This document shows positions 8,146-18,023 of a DNA stretch of 64,000 nt, in pieces. Source of the stretch: Parabacteroides sp. An277 (lineage in GTDB: Bacteria; Bacteroidota; Bacteroidia; Bacteroidales; Tannerellaceae); NCBI RefSeq assembly GCF_002159645.1, contig NZ_NFJB01000001.1, positions 124,001 through 188,000 on the forward strand. Reading direction: 5' to 3'. The notes under the pieces are model-generated. The model searched no databases. It was not told the origin of the DNA and saw only the letters and a program-made list of their open reading frames with translations. The number at the start of each line of letters is the position of its first letter. Position 1 is the first letter of the stretch. The translations under genes were made by a program, and so were the position numbers.

Positions 8146-9374
8146 ATGAAAGGATTGAACATATTGGTTTTGTCGTGCCTTTTATGCTTGTTTCTATCTG
8201 TGAGAGCACAAACAGACACCCTTCATCTTTGGCAGAGGGACGGGAAGTTCATCGACCGGTTGGCCGATTCGCGAGCCTTCCGTACGACCTACGTCGGCTT
8301 GCCCTGGTGGCAGGAGGACTCCTTATTAAAAGCGAGGATGACCATTTCCGCCATCTCCGCAACGATTACCTTCCTCATTTCAACCGTCACGCGGACGATT
8401 ACCTGCAATACCTTCCGGCTGCCGTCATGCTGGGGATGAAGCTGGGCGGCGTGGAAGGACGAAGCTCGTGGGGGCGAATGCTGGCATCGGATGCTTTCTC
8501 GGCCCTGCTGATGGGAAGCGTGGTCTATTCCCTGAAACAGTCCACCCACGTGATGCGTCCCGATGGCTCCAACGACCATTCCTTTCCTTTGGGACATACC
8601 GCCACAGCCTTTATGACCGCCACCATGCTGACCAAGGAATACGGGCACAAAAGCCCGTGGATAGGTATTGGTGCCTATTCTGTAGCCACTGCCACGGGAC
8701 TGATGCGTATGGCGAACAACAAACATTGGCTGAGTGATGTGCTGACGGGAGCAGGCATCGGCATCCTTTCTACGGAGCTGGGCTATTGCCTGGCAGACCT
8801 TATCTTTAAGGAGAAGGGCATCCGCAGCTTTACGGATAATGAAGCGTTCGACCGTTGGGACAAGCCGTCTTTCTTCGGCCTCTACATCGGGATGAACATT
8901 CCTCTGAGCGGATATGACATCGACGAGCAACACGAGTTCAGTACCTCCTCCGGCAGTACGGCAGGTGTGGAGGGGGCGTGGTTCTTCAGTCCTTACATCG
9001 GGCTGGGCGGACGCTTTACCGTGTCCAATACAGCCATCATTGTCAACGGGACGGAGGCTGAGGCGAATACCTTCGATGCCGTTTCCTTGAGCGGCGGCTG
9101 CTATTTCTCCTATCCCCTGTCTTCGCGTTTCCTGGTAGGAAGCAAGCTGTTGGGCGGGTTCGTCCATTATCCCAAGCTACAGTTTCATGACATCACCGTC
9201 CCGCAGCGCAACGGTTTCAGCTTTGGCAGTGGTCTGTCCCTGACCTTTCGGGCTACGGGGCATTACGGAATGAAGCTGTTTCTGGATTACAACCTGATGC
9301 CGTCGCACAGCAGGAGACATGCCGAATGGATGAATACACTTGTGGCAGGTTCTTCGTTTCAGATTTTGTTCTGA
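8146..9374 (+). pseudogene. PAP2 lipid phosphatase joined to an outer-membrane barrel, frameshifted
   Basis: The start at 8146 gives a signal peptide (LVLSCLLCLFLSVRAQ) and about 50 residues up to TTYVGLP; the rest is in another frame from LVAGGLLIKSEDDHF. One missing base in the CCC run near 8300-8302 explains the break; restored, the protein has about 409 residues. The PAP2 motifs are present: KQSTHVMRP (K-x6-RP), FPLGHTATAF (usually PSGH; here Leu replaces Ser) and RMANNKHWLSD (R-x5-H-x3-D). The last 170 residues look like an outer-membrane beta barrel. PAP2 enzymes remove phosphate from lipids such as lipid A, undecaprenyl-PP or phosphatidic acid. Confidence 0.75.
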
Positions 9375-9385
9375 TTTGATTTGCC

Positions 9386-9678
9386 GGAGCTTTCCAAGGG
9401 GTTTGCAATGCTCCTGCAAACGTGCGCGGAGTTTTCCAAGGGGTTTGCAACGCTCCTGCAAACGTGTGCGGAGCTTTCCAAGGGGTTTGCAACGCTCCTG
9501 CAAACGTGCGCGGAGCTTTCCAAGGGGTTTGCAATGCTCCTGCAAACGTGCGCGGAGTTTTCCAAGGGGTTTGCAATGCTCCTGCAATATGTGCGGAGCT
9601 TTCCAAGGGGTTTGCAACGCTCCTGCAAACGTGCGCGGAGTTTTCCAAGGGGTTTAGCAAGCCCCCTGCAAACTCCGC
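9386..9678. repeat. 42-bp tandem palindrome array (7 units)
   Basis: Units begin at 9386, 9428, 9470, 9512, 9554, 9595 and 9637, a 42-bp step with one unit of 41. Each unit contains a hairpin of GTTTGCA, seven bases, TGCAAAC (for example 9401-9421) and a second partly symmetric segment GGAGCTTTCC. The array fills the 323-bp gap between the convergent PAP2 and sulfatase genes. Several frames are open through it only because 42 is a multiple of three; no coding is supported. Confidence 0.9.
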
Positions 9679-9697
9679 AAAATTTGTTATTGTATAT

Positions 9698-11260
9698 TTA
9701 ATTCAATTCCCGTATCGGGTCATCATACATGATTTGCAAACTATCCAGTTCGTGATGCATTTGTTTCTTTACCTCTGCATAGGCAGGGTCAGAATAAACA
9801 TTATGAAGTTCATGTGGATCTTCTTTTAAATCATACAACTCCCATTCATCGATATCGTTATAGAAATGGATGAGCTTATAGCGGTCGTTACGGACGCCAT
9901 AATGCCGTTTTACCATGTGTTCTGCAGGATATTCGTAGAAATGATAATATAAGGAAGTACGCCAATCCGCCGGATTTTCGCCTTTCAGGAGGGGCAGGAG
10001 AGATACGCCCTGGATGTCTTCCGGAATAGGCGCGCCTGCCAATTCGAGGAAAGTGGGGGCATAGTCGATGTTTTGCACCATCTGGTCGATAGTACCTTTT
10101 TTACCGCCAGGCAATCGCATGAGGAGCGGCGTATGGAAACTCTCTTCGTACATGAAACGTTTGTCAAACCACCCATGTTCACCCATATAGAAACCTTGGT
10201 CGGATGTGTATATAACGAGTGTATTCTCGGCCAAACCTGCTTTGTCGAGGTAATCCAACACACGACCTACGTTATCGTCGAGCGACTTCAACGTTTTCAA
10301 ATAGTCACGCATGTAGCGTTGGAATTTCCATTCGTAAAGGGCTTTGCCTGTCAGGTGCTGCTTCTTGAAGTCCTCGATGATAGGATTATAGAATGCATCC
10401 CAGGCAGCCCGCTGTTCAGCATCCATGCGGTTCAACATGCCTTCGTAGCCTTGGGCTAATCCTTTGTTACCTTCCGCGCCCGTCATTTTCAAGTCGTAGA
10501 CCAAATCCATATCTTTCAGGATACTCATCTCTTGGGCTGCAGCAGCAGGTCGACCTTCATAATCATCGTAGAAGGTATCAGGTAAGGGGAACGTCTTATC
10601 TTCATAGAGCCGTAGATTGCAGGTATCAGCCATCCAGTTGCGATGTTGTGCTTTATGATGGATAAGAAGGCAGAACGGTTTGTTTTTATCGCGTTGGTTC
10701 TCCATCCATTCAATACTCTTGTCTGTAATAATGTTTGTCAGATACCCATGTACCTGTACGGTATCATTCTCCTGCGTAATGAAGTCAGGATTGTAATAAC
10801 TACCTTGTCCTGGCAGGATTTCCCAATGGTCGAAACCGGTAGGAAGGGTTTCAAGATGCCATTTGCCAATGAGGGCAGTTTCGTATCCAGCTTGTTGAAG
10901 GAGCTTAGGGAAGGTCTGTTGTGTGCCATCAAATTTGCAATGGGTGTTGTCATAAAAACCGTTCTTGTGGCTATGTTTGCCTGTAATCATACAAGCCCGG
11001 CTGGGACCACTCAGGGAATTGGCTACGAAACTATTCGTGAACAATACGCCCTCTTGCGCGATGCGGTCGAGATTGGGCGTATGCGCATAACGCTGGTCGT
11101 AGCAACTCATCATTTGGGCGGTGTGGTCGTCCGTCATGATGTAAACGATGTTAAACGGCTTTTGCTGTTCTTGTTTCTGCTGCTTGGGTTGGCAAGCCGT
11201 AAAGATAGCTCCACCTGCCAAAGGGAGAGCTGCGGCGGTAAGTAAATGTACCTTTTTCAT
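9698..11260 (-). CDS. Sulfatase, N-acetylglucosamine-6-sulfatase-like lipoprotein
   Basis: A 520-residue S1-family sulfatase with a lipoprotein signal (lipobox ending at Cys23). The motif LSGPSRACMITGK holds the S-x-P-S-R signature (Ser84), so activation needs a serine-type (anaerobic, radical SAM) formylglycine maturase, not encoded here. NIVYIMTDDH supplies the N-terminal metal ligands and TSDQGFYMGEHGW the C-terminal ones. Its overall sequence resembles the gut Bacteroides GlcNAc-6-O-sulfatases acting on mucin and heparin; the substrate is inferred. It is 13 bp after the PorT-like gene and may share its transcript. Confidence 0.85.
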   Translation of the reverse strand: MKKVHLLTAAALPLAGGAIFTACQPKQQKQEQQKPFNIVYIMTDDHTAQMMSCYDQRYAHTPNLDRIAQEGVLFTNSFVANSLSGPSRACMITGKHSHKNGFYDNTHCKFDGTQQTFPKLLQQAGYETALIGKWHLETLPTGFDHWEILPGQGSYYNPDFITQENDTVQVHGYLTNIITDKSIEWMENQRDKNKPFCLLIHHKAQHRNWMADTCNLRLYEDKTFPLPDTFYDDYEGRPAAAAQEMSILKDMDLVYDLKMTGAEGNKGLAQGYEGMLNRMDAEQRAAWDAFYNPIIEDFKKQHLTGKALYEWKFQRYMRDYLKTLKSLDDNVGRVLDYLDKAGLAENTLVIYTSDQGFYMGEHGWFDKRFMYEESFHTPLLMRLPGGKKGTIDQMVQNIDYAPTFLELAGAPIPEDIQGVSLLPLLKGENPADWRTSLYYHFYEYPAEHMVKRHYGVRNDRYKLIHFYNDIDEWELYDLKEDPHELHNVYSDPAYAEVKKQMHHELDSLQIMYDDPIRELN

Positions 11261-11273
11261 GGGTTGTATCTAT

Positions 11274-11966
11274 TTAAAATGTAAATTTCTTAACGGTAAA
11301 AAGATAGGTCAACTTCGCGCTGATGACTTGCGACGCCGACCGTGAGAAAGGGTTTTCCCTCCGGCTATTGAAGATGTCTCCCAAGGCATAATAATATCGC
11401 CCTTCGAGGAGGAAAGAACCAATGCCTGTACGTACTTCCAGTCCTGGTCCACCACATAATCCCCAATCGAACCGTTTTTGCACAGGAATATCGTGCTGTT
11501 CGTTATGGCGGTTGGGTGCATCATCCGGACCGAGGTTACTATGTGTACTTTCATTTAGGGCATATCCTATTTTGGGGCCGAGGTTAAAGAAAAAACGTAC
11601 ACGGTCGCTTCCAAAATAGATATGCGTCATAAAAGGCAACTCTATATAATTAATGGTACGGCTATATTCGAATTGAGGCTGTTCCTCGAATTTCTCCTTC
11701 CACCCCTGCTGTACATAGTTTAATTCCGCTTGCAGGCCGAGGTTTTTTTCGGTAATCCAACGAGCTATGACTCCTCCTGTATAGCCTTGTTTCATACCTT
11801 TCGATACGCTGGGTGAGAAAGAAACGCTCGAAAAGGTCATACCGAACGAACCACCTACCGCAACCTCTTGTGTGAAGTTTTTTTTCTGCCCCCACGCATT
11901 CGCCACGCACGTCAAGCTACACAATCCCAACAGTACTATCTGTATGTTTCGTTTCATCTTATTCAC
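11274..11966 (-). CDS. PorT-like outer-membrane beta-barrel protein
   Basis: A 230-residue protein with a signal peptide (IVLLGLCSLTCVANAWGQ) and alternating barrel strands ending LTYLFTVKKFTF. It has the outer-membrane beta-barrel 2 / PorT pattern: GGSFGMTFSSVSF, GLQAELNYVQQGWK, INYIELPF, FFFNLGPKIGYAL. PorT itself is part of the type IX secretion machinery, but many paralogues have other unknown roles, so the symbol is withheld. The gene overlaps the stop of the LysM gene by 8 bp if the first Met is used; MKRNIQ (11957) is an alternative start. Confidence 0.75.
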   Translation of the reverse strand: MNKMKRNIQIVLLGLCSLTCVANAWGQKKNFTQEVAVGGSFGMTFSSVSFSPSVSKGMKQGYTGGVIARWITEKNLGLQAELNYVQQGWKEKFEEQPQFEYSRTINYIELPFMTHIYFGSDRVRFFFNLGPKIGYALNESTHSNLGPDDAPNRHNEQHDIPVQKRFDWGLCGGPGLEVRTGIGSFLLEGRYYYALGDIFNSRRENPFSRSASQVISAKLTYLFTVKKFTF

Positions 11967-13731
11967 GCGTTACGGTATAATCTTTTTGGTAGTGGACGAT
12001 AAAGATGTTTGTATTGATGAAACCACCCCAATTGTTCACCCGGTGGAAGTCGAAACCGGTTTGGATGGGTTGGTAGCGGATATCATCCAGCCGCTCCTCG
12101 AAGTTAGCTCCATAACGGTTCATCGCGCTAAAGAAGAACATGCCCGTATCGAACCCTAAGATGCCATATTTCGGATAAGTATTAATCAAATCCTTGCTAT
12201 ACCAGGTCTTAAACTTATTATAAAAGTCGTGCATGGGTTGTCCCAAGTTGTCTGCGTAGAAATTACTGTAAATATAAGTGTCGAGTACGTAGAAGTCCTC
12301 TAAGGCTTCGCGGACGTAGGTTTGCCATTCTGGATATCCGAACATCGCTACCATATAGTCTGTTTGCGTTTCAGCCAGCATCCTGAGCGGTGTTTTAATC
12401 TGTTGCAACGCTTCCAAAGAAGAAGAGGTCGGGATAATTACATTCCTTCGTCCATCTTCCATATAGAGCGAATCAATGTCAATGGCGAAGGTTTCGCGGT
12501 TATAACCCATCTCTTTATAGGGTATTTTATGCTCCTTCAACTCGGCTTGAAAGGTTTGGATAAACTCTTTCTTTTCTTCCTTATCCGGCGTGTGGACGAA
12601 GATAATGTTATCTCCGGCAAAAAGTTTACGCCCTCGTTCTGCCGCTTTCGAATAAAGATAGGAGTGGGGCGTATTGACTTGGAAGACGCAAGCATTCGAA
12701 AGCACGTCGTCGTTTTTCGAGGTGAATGGGATGACGTATTTGATGTCGTGTGCTTTGGCGAAGTCCGCTACCAATTTGATTTGGTCGTTCTGCACGGCTC
12801 CGATAATCAAATTGACATTCGGGAGCGTTTCGCCTGTCAGGATTTCTTGGATACGTTTCGTTCCGTTTCCCGTATCATATACGGACAAATCCAACGAATA
12901 TCCTTGGTTCCGAAGGCTATCAATCGCTAATAGCATTCCTTCGTAATATTCGATGAATCGAGACGATGCGGCTCCCCCCTGGCTTGGATTGAATGGAAGC
13001 AACAACGCTACCTTCAACCCATCTAACCGCTCGACCGTTTTCGGGACGTCCAATAGGGCATTCACGGCTGTTTCCGATTCAATAATCATTTCTGCCGGCT
13101 TTGCAGAGGATGAAGCCATCGAGGCAGAAGATACTGGAACGCGAATGACCATTCCCGCCTTCACTCCTTTTTTCAGGGCCGGGTTTAGGCGAATCAGTTC
13201 GTAACTCGACACTTTGAACTTTCGGCAAAGGCTATACATGGTCTCTTTGCGCTGTACTTCGTAAGTAATTTCTTTCGTGGTCTTTTCGCCCGGTATAGTG
13301 GTCTGTTTGTTTATCGAGTCGTCCGTCTCGACGGGAATGCGGATAGTTCGTCCCGCTCGGAAGGTCTTCGTGGATAAACCCGGATTGGCCTCGACGATAT
13401 GTTGTGCAGGTACTTTGTACTTCATCGATACCGCATACAACGTCTCTTTGGGCTCGATCGTATGAAAGGTGTAGGTTTCTGTCTCTACGCCTTCTTGGAA
13501 GGAGGCTTTCCCTTGTGGAATGAGTAACACCTCGCCGGCTCGGATCCCCTCCTGGCTACCCGGATTGAGGCGGTAGATTGCTTCCGTCGAAATACCATAC
13601 ATCGTTGCGATGGCATATACCGTTTCGCCCGCCTCGATGGTATGGCGGAACGTCTGCTCGTTTTGAGCTGAAAGACTCACGCTTGCCAATCCAACGAGAC
13701 AAGCCACTATATACGTTTTGAATTGCATCAT
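11959..13731 (-). CDS. LysM-repeat protein with periplasmic binding-protein domain
   Basis: About 590 residues, with a signal peptide (IVACLVGLASVSLSAQ) and three LysM modules: FRHTIEAGETVYAIA, TYTFHTIEPKETLYAV and EITYEVQRKETMYSL. A type-1 periplasmic binding fold follows (KVALLLPFNPSQGG onward to the C-terminus). The LysM part should bind peptidoglycan in the periplasm; the second domain resembles amino-acid ABC-transporter binding proteins. Such fusions are common in Bacteroidales; the ligand is unknown. The start at 13731 (two adjacent ATGs) is chosen because the promoter -7 box lies just upstream at 13752-13759; the longer frame starts inside that promoter. Confidence 0.85.
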   Translation of the reverse strand: MMQFKTYIVACLVGLASVSLSAQNEQTFRHTIEAGETVYAIATMYGISTEAIYRLNPGSQEGIRAGEVLLIPQGKASFQEGVETETYTFHTIEPKETLYAVSMKYKVPAQHIVEANPGLSTKTFRAGRTIRIPVETDDSINKQTTIPGEKTTKEITYEVQRKETMYSLCRKFKVSSYELIRLNPALKKGVKAGMVIRVPVSSASMASSSAKPAEMIIESETAVNALLDVPKTVERLDGLKVALLLPFNPSQGGAASSRFIEYYEGMLLAIDSLRNQGYSLDLSVYDTGNGTKRIQEILTGETLPNVNLIIGAVQNDQIKLVADFAKAHDIKYVIPFTSKNDDVLSNACVFQVNTPHSYLYSKAAERGRKLFAGDNIIFVHTPDKEEKKEFIQTFQAELKEHKIPYKEMGYNRETFAIDIDSLYMEDGRRNVIIPTSSSLEALQQIKTPLRMLAETQTDYMVAMFGYPEWQTYVREALEDFYVLDTYIYSNFYADNLGQPMHDFYNKFKTWYSKDLINTYPKYGILGFDTGMFFFSAMNRYGANFEERLDDIRYQPIQTGFDFHRVNNWGGFINTNIFIVHYQKDYTVTRE

Positions 13732-13751
13732 TTTCTTTCTGTTTATGCCGA

Positions 13752-13759
13752 CAAAGGTA
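13752..13759 (-). promoter_or_regulatory. -7 box of the LysM-PorT-sulfatase operon
   Basis: CAAAGGTA on the plus strand is TACCTTTG on the minus strand, a TAnnTTTG match about 20 bp before the LysM start. Confidence 0.6.
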
Positions 13760-13855
13760 ATCATTTAGCTTCAAACAACCGTATCTTATGCGGCTTTTTA
13801 CGCGTCGGACGGGTCAAAAACTATTTTTCTCTTTCCACACCAGATGTGCCGGTTT

Positions 13856-15094
13856 TTACTTCTTTTTCCGACTTCGGTTGGTGCTTATGGATTTACCGGA
13901 GGACTTACGTCCTCTTCCGGAGTTCTTCTTGTGGCTGGCCGGGTCGTAAGTCGGAATTTGTCCATATTGCGGGTCGATAGGAATCTTATATACCTGCTTT
14001 CCCAGGAATTTTTCGATACGGCTGAAAGCGGGTTGTTCTTCCGGTCCGACAAAGGTAATGGCCAGTCCTTCACCGTTTGTTCCGCGTGCGGTACGGCCGA
14101 TGCGGTGTACATAATCTTCCGGGTCGTGAGGAATATCGAAGTTCACCACTAAGCGAATATCATTGATGTCAATGCCTCGTGCGACGACATCGGTAGCCAC
14201 CAGAATGTCCACTTTCCCATTCTTAAAGTCTCGCATGACCTCCTCCCGTTGGCTCTGTTCTAAGTCGGAGTGCATCGCCGCTACGTTGAACTTGAGGCGC
14301 AAGAGCGTTTTCGCTAGTTCCTTCACTTTTTGTTTGGAGGAAGAGAAGATAATGACGCGCTGGGGCCGGCTGGCGGCAAATAAATCTTCAAGAATCTTCA
14401 GTTTCTGTTCGTCATAACAAATATAAGCTGTTTGCATGATGGATTCTGGTGGTCGGGAGATGGCAATTTCAACTTCCACTGGATTCTTCAAGATATTGCT
14501 GGCCAATGTACGGATTTTAGGTGGCATAGTGGCTGAAAACATGATGGTTTGGCAGGTGGCAGGCAGCTGTTTGTATATTTGCATGATGTCGTCGTAAAAA
14601 CCCATGTCGAGCATGCGGTCTGCCTCGTCGAGTACGAAAAAAGAGACCTTCGAGAGGTCTACGGCGTCGAGCTTAATATAAGATAATAATCGGCCTGGCG
14701 TTGCGATGACCAAATCCGCACCCATTTCCAAACCTCGGCGTTGTTGTTCCCAAGCGGTACCGTCTGTTCCTCCATAGATGGCTACAGCAGAGATAGACAC
14801 AAAGTAAGAGAAACCCTCAATTTGCTGGTCGATTTGCTGAGCCAATTCGCGTGTAGGTGCCATGATAACCGCATTGACAGCATTCTCAGGATAGCCCCCC
14901 TTGCTTAGTTCATTAATGATAGGCAATACGTATGCTGCCGTTTTGCCCGTGCCTGTTTGCGCACAGGCAATCACATCTTTACCTTCCAATATGACTGGGA
15001 TGGTCTTTTCCTGTACCGGGGTAGCCTCTACAAAATTCATGGCATCCAAACCATCCAGAATCGCATCTTCTAATTGTAATTCATCGAATCTCAT
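13856..15094 (-). CDS. DEAD-box ATP-dependent RNA helicase
   Basis: A 412-residue superfamily-2 helicase of the RhlE/DeaD type. Visible motifs in order: TPVQEKTIP (Q motif), AQTGTGKT (residues 45-52), PTRELAQQ, FVLDEADRMLD, SATMP, ATDVVARGIDI and HRIGRTARG. The basic tail (KKNSGRGRKSSGKS) is typical for RNA binding. It unwinds RNA in ribosome assembly or mRNA decay. The start overlaps the upstream solute-binding gene stop by 4 bp (ATGA). 125 bp separate its end from the LysM operon. Confidence 0.93.
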   Translation of the reverse strand: MRFDELQLEDAILDGLDAMNFVEATPVQEKTIPVILEGKDVIACAQTGTGKTAAYVLPIINELSKGGYPENAVNAVIMAPTRELAQQIDQQIEGFSYFVSISAVAIYGGTDGTAWEQQRRGLEMGADLVIATPGRLLSYIKLDAVDLSKVSFFVLDEADRMLDMGFYDDIMQIYKQLPATCQTIMFSATMPPKIRTLASNILKNPVEVEIAISRPPESIMQTAYICYDEQKLKILEDLFAASRPQRVIIFSSSKQKVKELAKTLLRLKFNVAAMHSDLEQSQREEVMRDFKNGKVDILVATDVVARGIDINDIRLVVNFDIPHDPEDYVHRIGRTARGTNGEGLAITFVGPEEQPAFSRIEKFLGKQVYKIPIDPQYGQIPTYDPASHKKNSGRGRKSSGKSISTNRSRKKK

Positions 15095-15936
15095 AATCTC
15101 TTCTTGTAATAACGGCGATAGATATCCGCATAAATACCTTTTTCCTTCAACTTATTAAACCACATGTTGAGGCTGTCGCAGAGAACGGGCGTGTTTCGGC
15201 GCGTAGCCCACGACTGTAGTTGTGTAAAACTGATATCCGTCTGGATGTCTATCTCTGGGTATTGTTTCTGCATTTGCTCGGCGTTTTGCTGATCGCATAC
15301 GGCGAAGTCAATGTCACGGTTCGCCACCATGGCAATCAGCTGTTCATCCGAGTATAAATCATTTTCTATTACATATATGGTATCACCTATCTCATGCTCC
15401 AGATTCCGGATACGGAGAAGGGCAGGAGAGTCTTTGGGTACATAAAGTGTCATTCCACCTAAAAGCAATTGATTACGGATAGGTTTTAGCCCCTCGTTGG
15501 CCTTTTCCGTACGTTGGACAAGAACCTGTTTGTTTAGGAGAATCGGCTCAGTAAAAAGAAAATCTGTCTTATTTTCAGCTGTGATAGGGATATTTCTTGC
15601 GATTACATCTGCCTCTTGATTGGCTAACGAGGCGAAGCTCTTTTCTAAATTCATCTCTAACAATAGTTGCACTTCTAAACCGGAAATTTCGGCAATGGCT
15701 TGTGAAAGTTCATATTGAAATCCGCAGATAGTGTCTCCATTGATAAAATACCCAGTCGGACTATACTCTGTGATGATCCGTAATATACCCTCTTGTTGGA
15801 TTTCAGGGTAATCCCGTACGGGTAGAACTTTGTGATCTCTCCGGTACGACCACAAAGAGACCATCCAGGCAAGTACGATGCCTAAGAGCACTATATATAG
15901 GAATAATAACTTCTTATGCTTCTTCATCATCGTCAA
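15091..15936 (-). CDS. Membrane-anchored solute-binding protein (SBP_bac_3 / MltF-N-like)
   Basis: A 281-residue protein with an N-terminal membrane segment (KKLLFLYIVLLGIVLAWMVSL) and a bacterial extracellular solute-binding family 3 domain: EGILRIITEYSPTGYF, GFQYELSQAIAEISGLEVQ, FASLANQEADVIARNIP, then YSDEQLIAMVANRDIDFAVCD. This is the fold used by amino-acid binding proteins and the N-terminal part of MltF. No permease is nearby, so a sensing or peptidoglycan-linked role is as likely as transport. It overlaps both neighbours by 4 bp (porin upstream, helicase downstream). Confidence 0.8.
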   Translation of the reverse strand: MTMMKKHKKLLFLYIVLLGIVLAWMVSLWSYRRDHKVLPVRDYPEIQQEGILRIITEYSPTGYFINGDTICGFQYELSQAIAEISGLEVQLLLEMNLEKSFASLANQEADVIARNIPITAENKTDFLFTEPILLNKQVLVQRTEKANEGLKPIRNQLLLGGMTLYVPKDSPALLRIRNLEHEIGDTIYVIENDLYSDEQLIAMVANRDIDFAVCDQQNAEQMQKQYPEIDIQTDISFTQLQSWATRRNTPVLCDSLNMWFNKLKEKGIYADIYRRYYKKRL

Positions 15937-18017
15937 TTATTAAATCGGACGGCAACCCCCATCTTTATCATCATTGGATTCAGAGGATAGTGCGCCAGCG
16001 AAAAGTAGTTGGGACGTACGAATTGGCTACTAAGATTGTATACCATCACAAAGAACCGTGCTTGTTTGAGGTTGAAGTTGGCATAGGCATTGATAAGAGG
16101 ATAATTACCCACCTTGACTTCGTCTTGCACCTGAAATTGTTGTGTCGCCGCTTCGTAGTAGGGAGCATAATAAGCGGTATTATAGTGGAGGTCAGCTCCA
16201 ATTTGGATATTTAATACTTTGGCCAATTTGAACTTTAGGTACAGGTTTGAATAGACACTTAAATCAGGAAGCGGCAAGACGTTTTGATTGCTACTAATTT
16301 GATAGGCCAATTCATTTTCCCAGCCCAAAGCCCGGTAATAAAAATTTTGCTTTAGCCGTGCGGTGACGACCTGCAGGTTATTTTCGTGTTGAACAGGCAT
16401 CCCGTCTTTTCCAAAATAGACATAGTTCTGGATGCTTTCAACACCGGCAGAGAGTGTGGTTTGAGTTGATTCTACATTTACTTCACCACCCACATAAAAC
16501 TGTTGAATCATGTTGAAGTCGTTATCCCACCAGAAGTAACGCGAATGATAGTGACGTTGGAAAAAAGCCGGGGTCATGTTTTTGATATAGGCGTTCGCTT
16601 TAACATACGCTTCTTTCTGGAAAAGGTTGAAAGTCGTACGAAGCTCTCCCGACGCACGAAACTCACCCACATCGTCTCCTAAAATACAAAGTTCTCCACG
16701 AGCGTTATATGTGAATAACTTTCCTGTCCGTTTAGATAACTCTGCCCCAACGTATGTCGACAATTCATCATATGTACGTATGGTGGAACTCTGAAAGGTA
16801 GGAGGAATGAACGAATAATCAGGGTCAGGAATCACTATCTCCGTAGAGGCATCTCGTTTACCGTCTTGCATGCGATAGCGCCGCTTTTCTATATCAATAA
16901 AAGCCGTTAATCCGAACTTGACCCAATTTTGGAAACCCTCTCGCAGTGAGAGAGCGATAATATTTTTCATGCTCCAATACGACATGACGTCGTTGAGTTT
17001 ATCGTCATAATTAAAAGGTAGTCCTTGGTTAAAGAGCGTGTCTGTAGCCACGCTTGAACTTTCGGAAGTGGTGAAACGTCTTTGATTATCTTCGTATTGA
17101 AATGTATGGATAATACTTGATACAGGGATAAACACCTCTTTGGCGTAACCATCTTTGTCTGTCTCTTCTAATGTTCGAGTGAATCCTAGATTGTACCGAT
17201 GAGTCAAAAAGTACTGCTTACCTTTTACTCTATTGAATACGTTGGTATACAAGACGGGGTAATCTGTTGATACCATATTTCTTCGGCCTTCAGAATAATC
17301 TTCCGGATGAGTCAATACATTATCGTCAGCTAATCCTCCATTTTCGTGAAGGACAAAGTTATAATTGCTTGCATACGCGTTAAGTTCATAGCGGTCAGAA
17401 CGATAACTTCCGAATATTCGATAGCTAATCAATTTGTTGCCATTAGAGGAGTAGAAACCTCGCCCATAGATATAGTCAAAATCTCCACCAATGTTAATCT
17501 TCTTTCCGAAGTTAATGCCTATCGTGCCGGTTAATTGTTCTTCCTTGCTGACGCTTCCTCCGGCAGTGGTGTACATCACATTTGTAAAGGGTGTTTTAGC
17601 GTCATAAAATTTAGCATTTTCAGGGGTAGTGATATAATAGTCGAAAGCATCAGCAAAGATAAAATCCCGCGCTTCTTTTCTTTCCGAGAAAATGCGAGTT
17701 TGGGCTGGAGAACCCAGATTTGCCAAATACCCAATAGCCAATCCCTTTCCTTCTGTCAATGTACGGTTAGATGTATTATATATACTGGTATCCATTGGAG
17801 CTATATAAGCATCTCCTAACAGAGGGGTTAGTTGGTATGCTATAATCTTTTTGCTTTTTAATTCAGCGCTATCTACTACCAGCAGGCTATCGGGAAGTTT
17901 GGTATTGCTTCCTGAAAGATTGGATAGAGAGAATCCACTTCTGCCTCCTCGTCGGGTCTGCGCAAAGAGGTGAGTGGATATCATTAATAACATTAATATA
18001 TAAAGCGTATATTTCAT
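15933..18017 (-). CDS. Putative porin, large outer-membrane barrel
   Basis: About 694 residues; starts MKYTLYILMLLMISTHLFAQ, a good signal peptide. A Gly/Arg-rich linker (TRRGGRSGFSLSN) is followed by a long barrel of aromatic-ended strands, matching the Bacteroidetes putative porin family (Porin_10). It shows no plug domain, so it should be a passive channel or structural barrel. A longer in-frame start at 18137 is rejected because it would lie upstream of the promoter and inside the kor terminator. The gene ends in a 4-bp overlap with the solute-binding gene. Confidence 0.85.
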   Translation of the reverse strand: MKYTLYILMLLMISTHLFAQTRRGGRSGFSLSNLSGSNTKLPDSLLVVDSAELKSKKIIAYQLTPLLGDAYIAPMDTSIYNTSNRTLTEGKGLAIGYLANLGSPAQTRIFSERKEARDFIFADAFDYYITTPENAKFYDAKTPFTNVMYTTAGGSVSKEEQLTGTIGINFGKKINIGGDFDYIYGRGFYSSNGNKLISYRIFGSYRSDRYELNAYASNYNFVLHENGGLADDNVLTHPEDYSEGRRNMVSTDYPVLYTNVFNRVKGKQYFLTHRYNLGFTRTLEETDKDGYAKEVFIPVSSIIHTFQYEDNQRRFTTSESSSVATDTLFNQGLPFNYDDKLNDVMSYWSMKNIIALSLREGFQNWVKFGLTAFIDIEKRRYRMQDGKRDASTEIVIPDPDYSFIPPTFQSSTIRTYDELSTYVGAELSKRTGKLFTYNARGELCILGDDVGEFRASGELRTTFNLFQKEAYVKANAYIKNMTPAFFQRHYHSRYFWWDNDFNMIQQFYVGGEVNVESTQTTLSAGVESIQNYVYFGKDGMPVQHENNLQVVTARLKQNFYYRALGWENELAYQISSNQNVLPLPDLSVYSNLYLKFKLAKVLNIQIGADLHYNTAYYAPYYEAATQQFQVQDEVKVGNYPLINAYANFNLKQARFFVMVYNLSSQFVRPNYFSLAHYPLNPMMIKMGVAVRFNN

Positions 18018-18023
18018 TGGCTG

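Noticed and set aside
9340-9660. Open frames on both strands through the 42-bp repeats
   Set aside because: The period is a multiple of three, so every frame repeats; there is no signal, start context or conserved fold.
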